64,000 bases of DNA from Methanococcus maripaludis. Lineage in GTDB: Archaea; AGJL01; Methanococci; Methanococcales; Methanococcaceae. Where the stretch lies: positions 316,872-380,871 of the forward strand of contig NZ_JACDUL010000003.1 in NCBI RefSeq assembly GCF_013760955.1, read 5' to 3'. Positions within the stretch are counted from its first letter, which is position 1. Every line of letters begins with the position of its first letter. This document shows, piece by piece, positions 63,826 through 64,000 of the stretch. The notes under the pieces were generated by a model. The model was given only the letters and a program-made list of their open reading frames with translations. It searched no databases and was not told the origin of the DNA. Both the position numbers and the translations under genes were made by a program.

Positions 63826-64000
63826 TTATTGGAGTTCACTTTTAAGAAGTTCTGCAACTGCAAAACTCGGAGTTGCAAGAGATACGTCTTTTCCATATTT
63901 TTCTGCAACAGAAATTACTTCAAAATCCGCCAATGCATCTTTTAAAACCTTCTCCCCAAGTCCAGTTATTACGACCTTTTTAAGACCGTGCTTTTCTGCG
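63826..64000 (-). CDS. C-terminal part of an unidentified protein
   Basis: The last 58 codons of a gene that begins outside the window: AEKHGLKKVVITGLGEKVLKDAL, DFEVISVAEKYGKDVSL, ending ELLKSELQ. The strand-helix order (VVITGLG then VISV) suggests a Rossmann-like or reductase C-terminus. No family recognised from so short a piece; the frame is well used by codons typical of the neighbours. Confidence 0.65.
   Translation of the reverse strand, partial: AEKHGLKKVVITGLGEKVLKDALADFEVISVAEKYGKDVSLATPSFAVAELLKSELQ

Overview
The window reads as chromosome of a hydrogenotrophic, mesophilic methanogen of the genus Methanococcus, most likely M. maripaludis or a very close relative. Reasons: AT-rich DNA, TTTATATA-type archaeal promoters, GGTGAT-type ribosome binding sites, and markers restricted to methanogens (hmd, hcgA, hcgG, mfnA, cofC, a UGA-containing fdhA). 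The small TRAM-domain protein and the overall gene order match what I recall of M. maripaludis S2. No insertion sequence, integrase, CRISPR array or rRNA 16S/23S gene is visible; nearly all of the DNA is ordinary core chromosome.

Layout. 1-2.2 kb: formate dehydrogenase fdhA (selenocysteine) and the start of fdhB on the minus strand, with a long 5' region (2223-2862) holding a candidate SECIS element and perhaps a small RNA. 2.9-12.3 kb: biosynthesis (deoxyhypusine synthase, leuD, thrC, guaB, ilvE, mfnA, fumarase alpha) and small unknowns. 12.5-16.3 kb: hmd-hcgA-hcgG, the [Fe]-hydrogenase and two cofactor assembly genes. 17-24 kb: purT, three adjacent OB-fold genes, birA, a metallo-beta-lactamase-fold gene, cofC, argC, a nitroreductase. 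23.9-27.3 kb: a tight four-gene operon of unclear purpose (TIM barrel, PP-loop-like, phosphoglycerate-mutase-like, small unknown). 27.3-33.5 kb: an Fbp-type ABC transporter, an ECF-type membrane set with two paralogous S components, and a six-cluster polyferredoxin. 33.5-34.4 kb: a minus-strand operon of Thr, Pro, Tyr, Lys, 5S rRNA, Asp, Lys and Asp genes.

34.5-45.4 kb: pdxS, pcm, a CBS protein with a Na+/H+ antiporter, an MFS carrier, a 58-residue ferredoxin, an HTH-cupin regulator divergent from an aminotransferase, endonuclease Q divergent from pus10, then rpl21e-rpoF-DUF655. 45.4-49.5 kb: glycosyltransferase, siroheme dehydrogenase, hemA and HMG-CoA reductase in one run. 49.6-51.8 kb: Tfx-type regulator, pelota, membrane protein. 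52.2-54.4 kb: a methyl-accepting chemotaxis protein behind a 380-base leader. 54.5-59.1 kb: a split glutamate synthase (amidotransferase, FMN/Fe-S core, GXGXG domain) with an FrhB-like F420-binding subunit. 59.2-64 kb: a GfcR-like phosphoribosyltransferase regulator, queE, the TRAM protein, a CPBP protease, a YkgJ-like protein, argG and the end of an unidentified gene.

How they fit together: FdhA/B, Hmd, CofC and the FrhB-like subunit all concern coenzyme F420 and its reduction. The most interesting inferred system is a four-gene glutamate synthase that may take electrons from F420H2. Other candidates are the three-gene OB-fold set, the orphan 24-27 kb operon, the pair of transporter operons sharing one promoter element, and a possible orphan small RNA upstream of fdhA. 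Many start codons here are TTG or lie downstream of the first in-frame start; I chose starts from ribosome binding site spacing.
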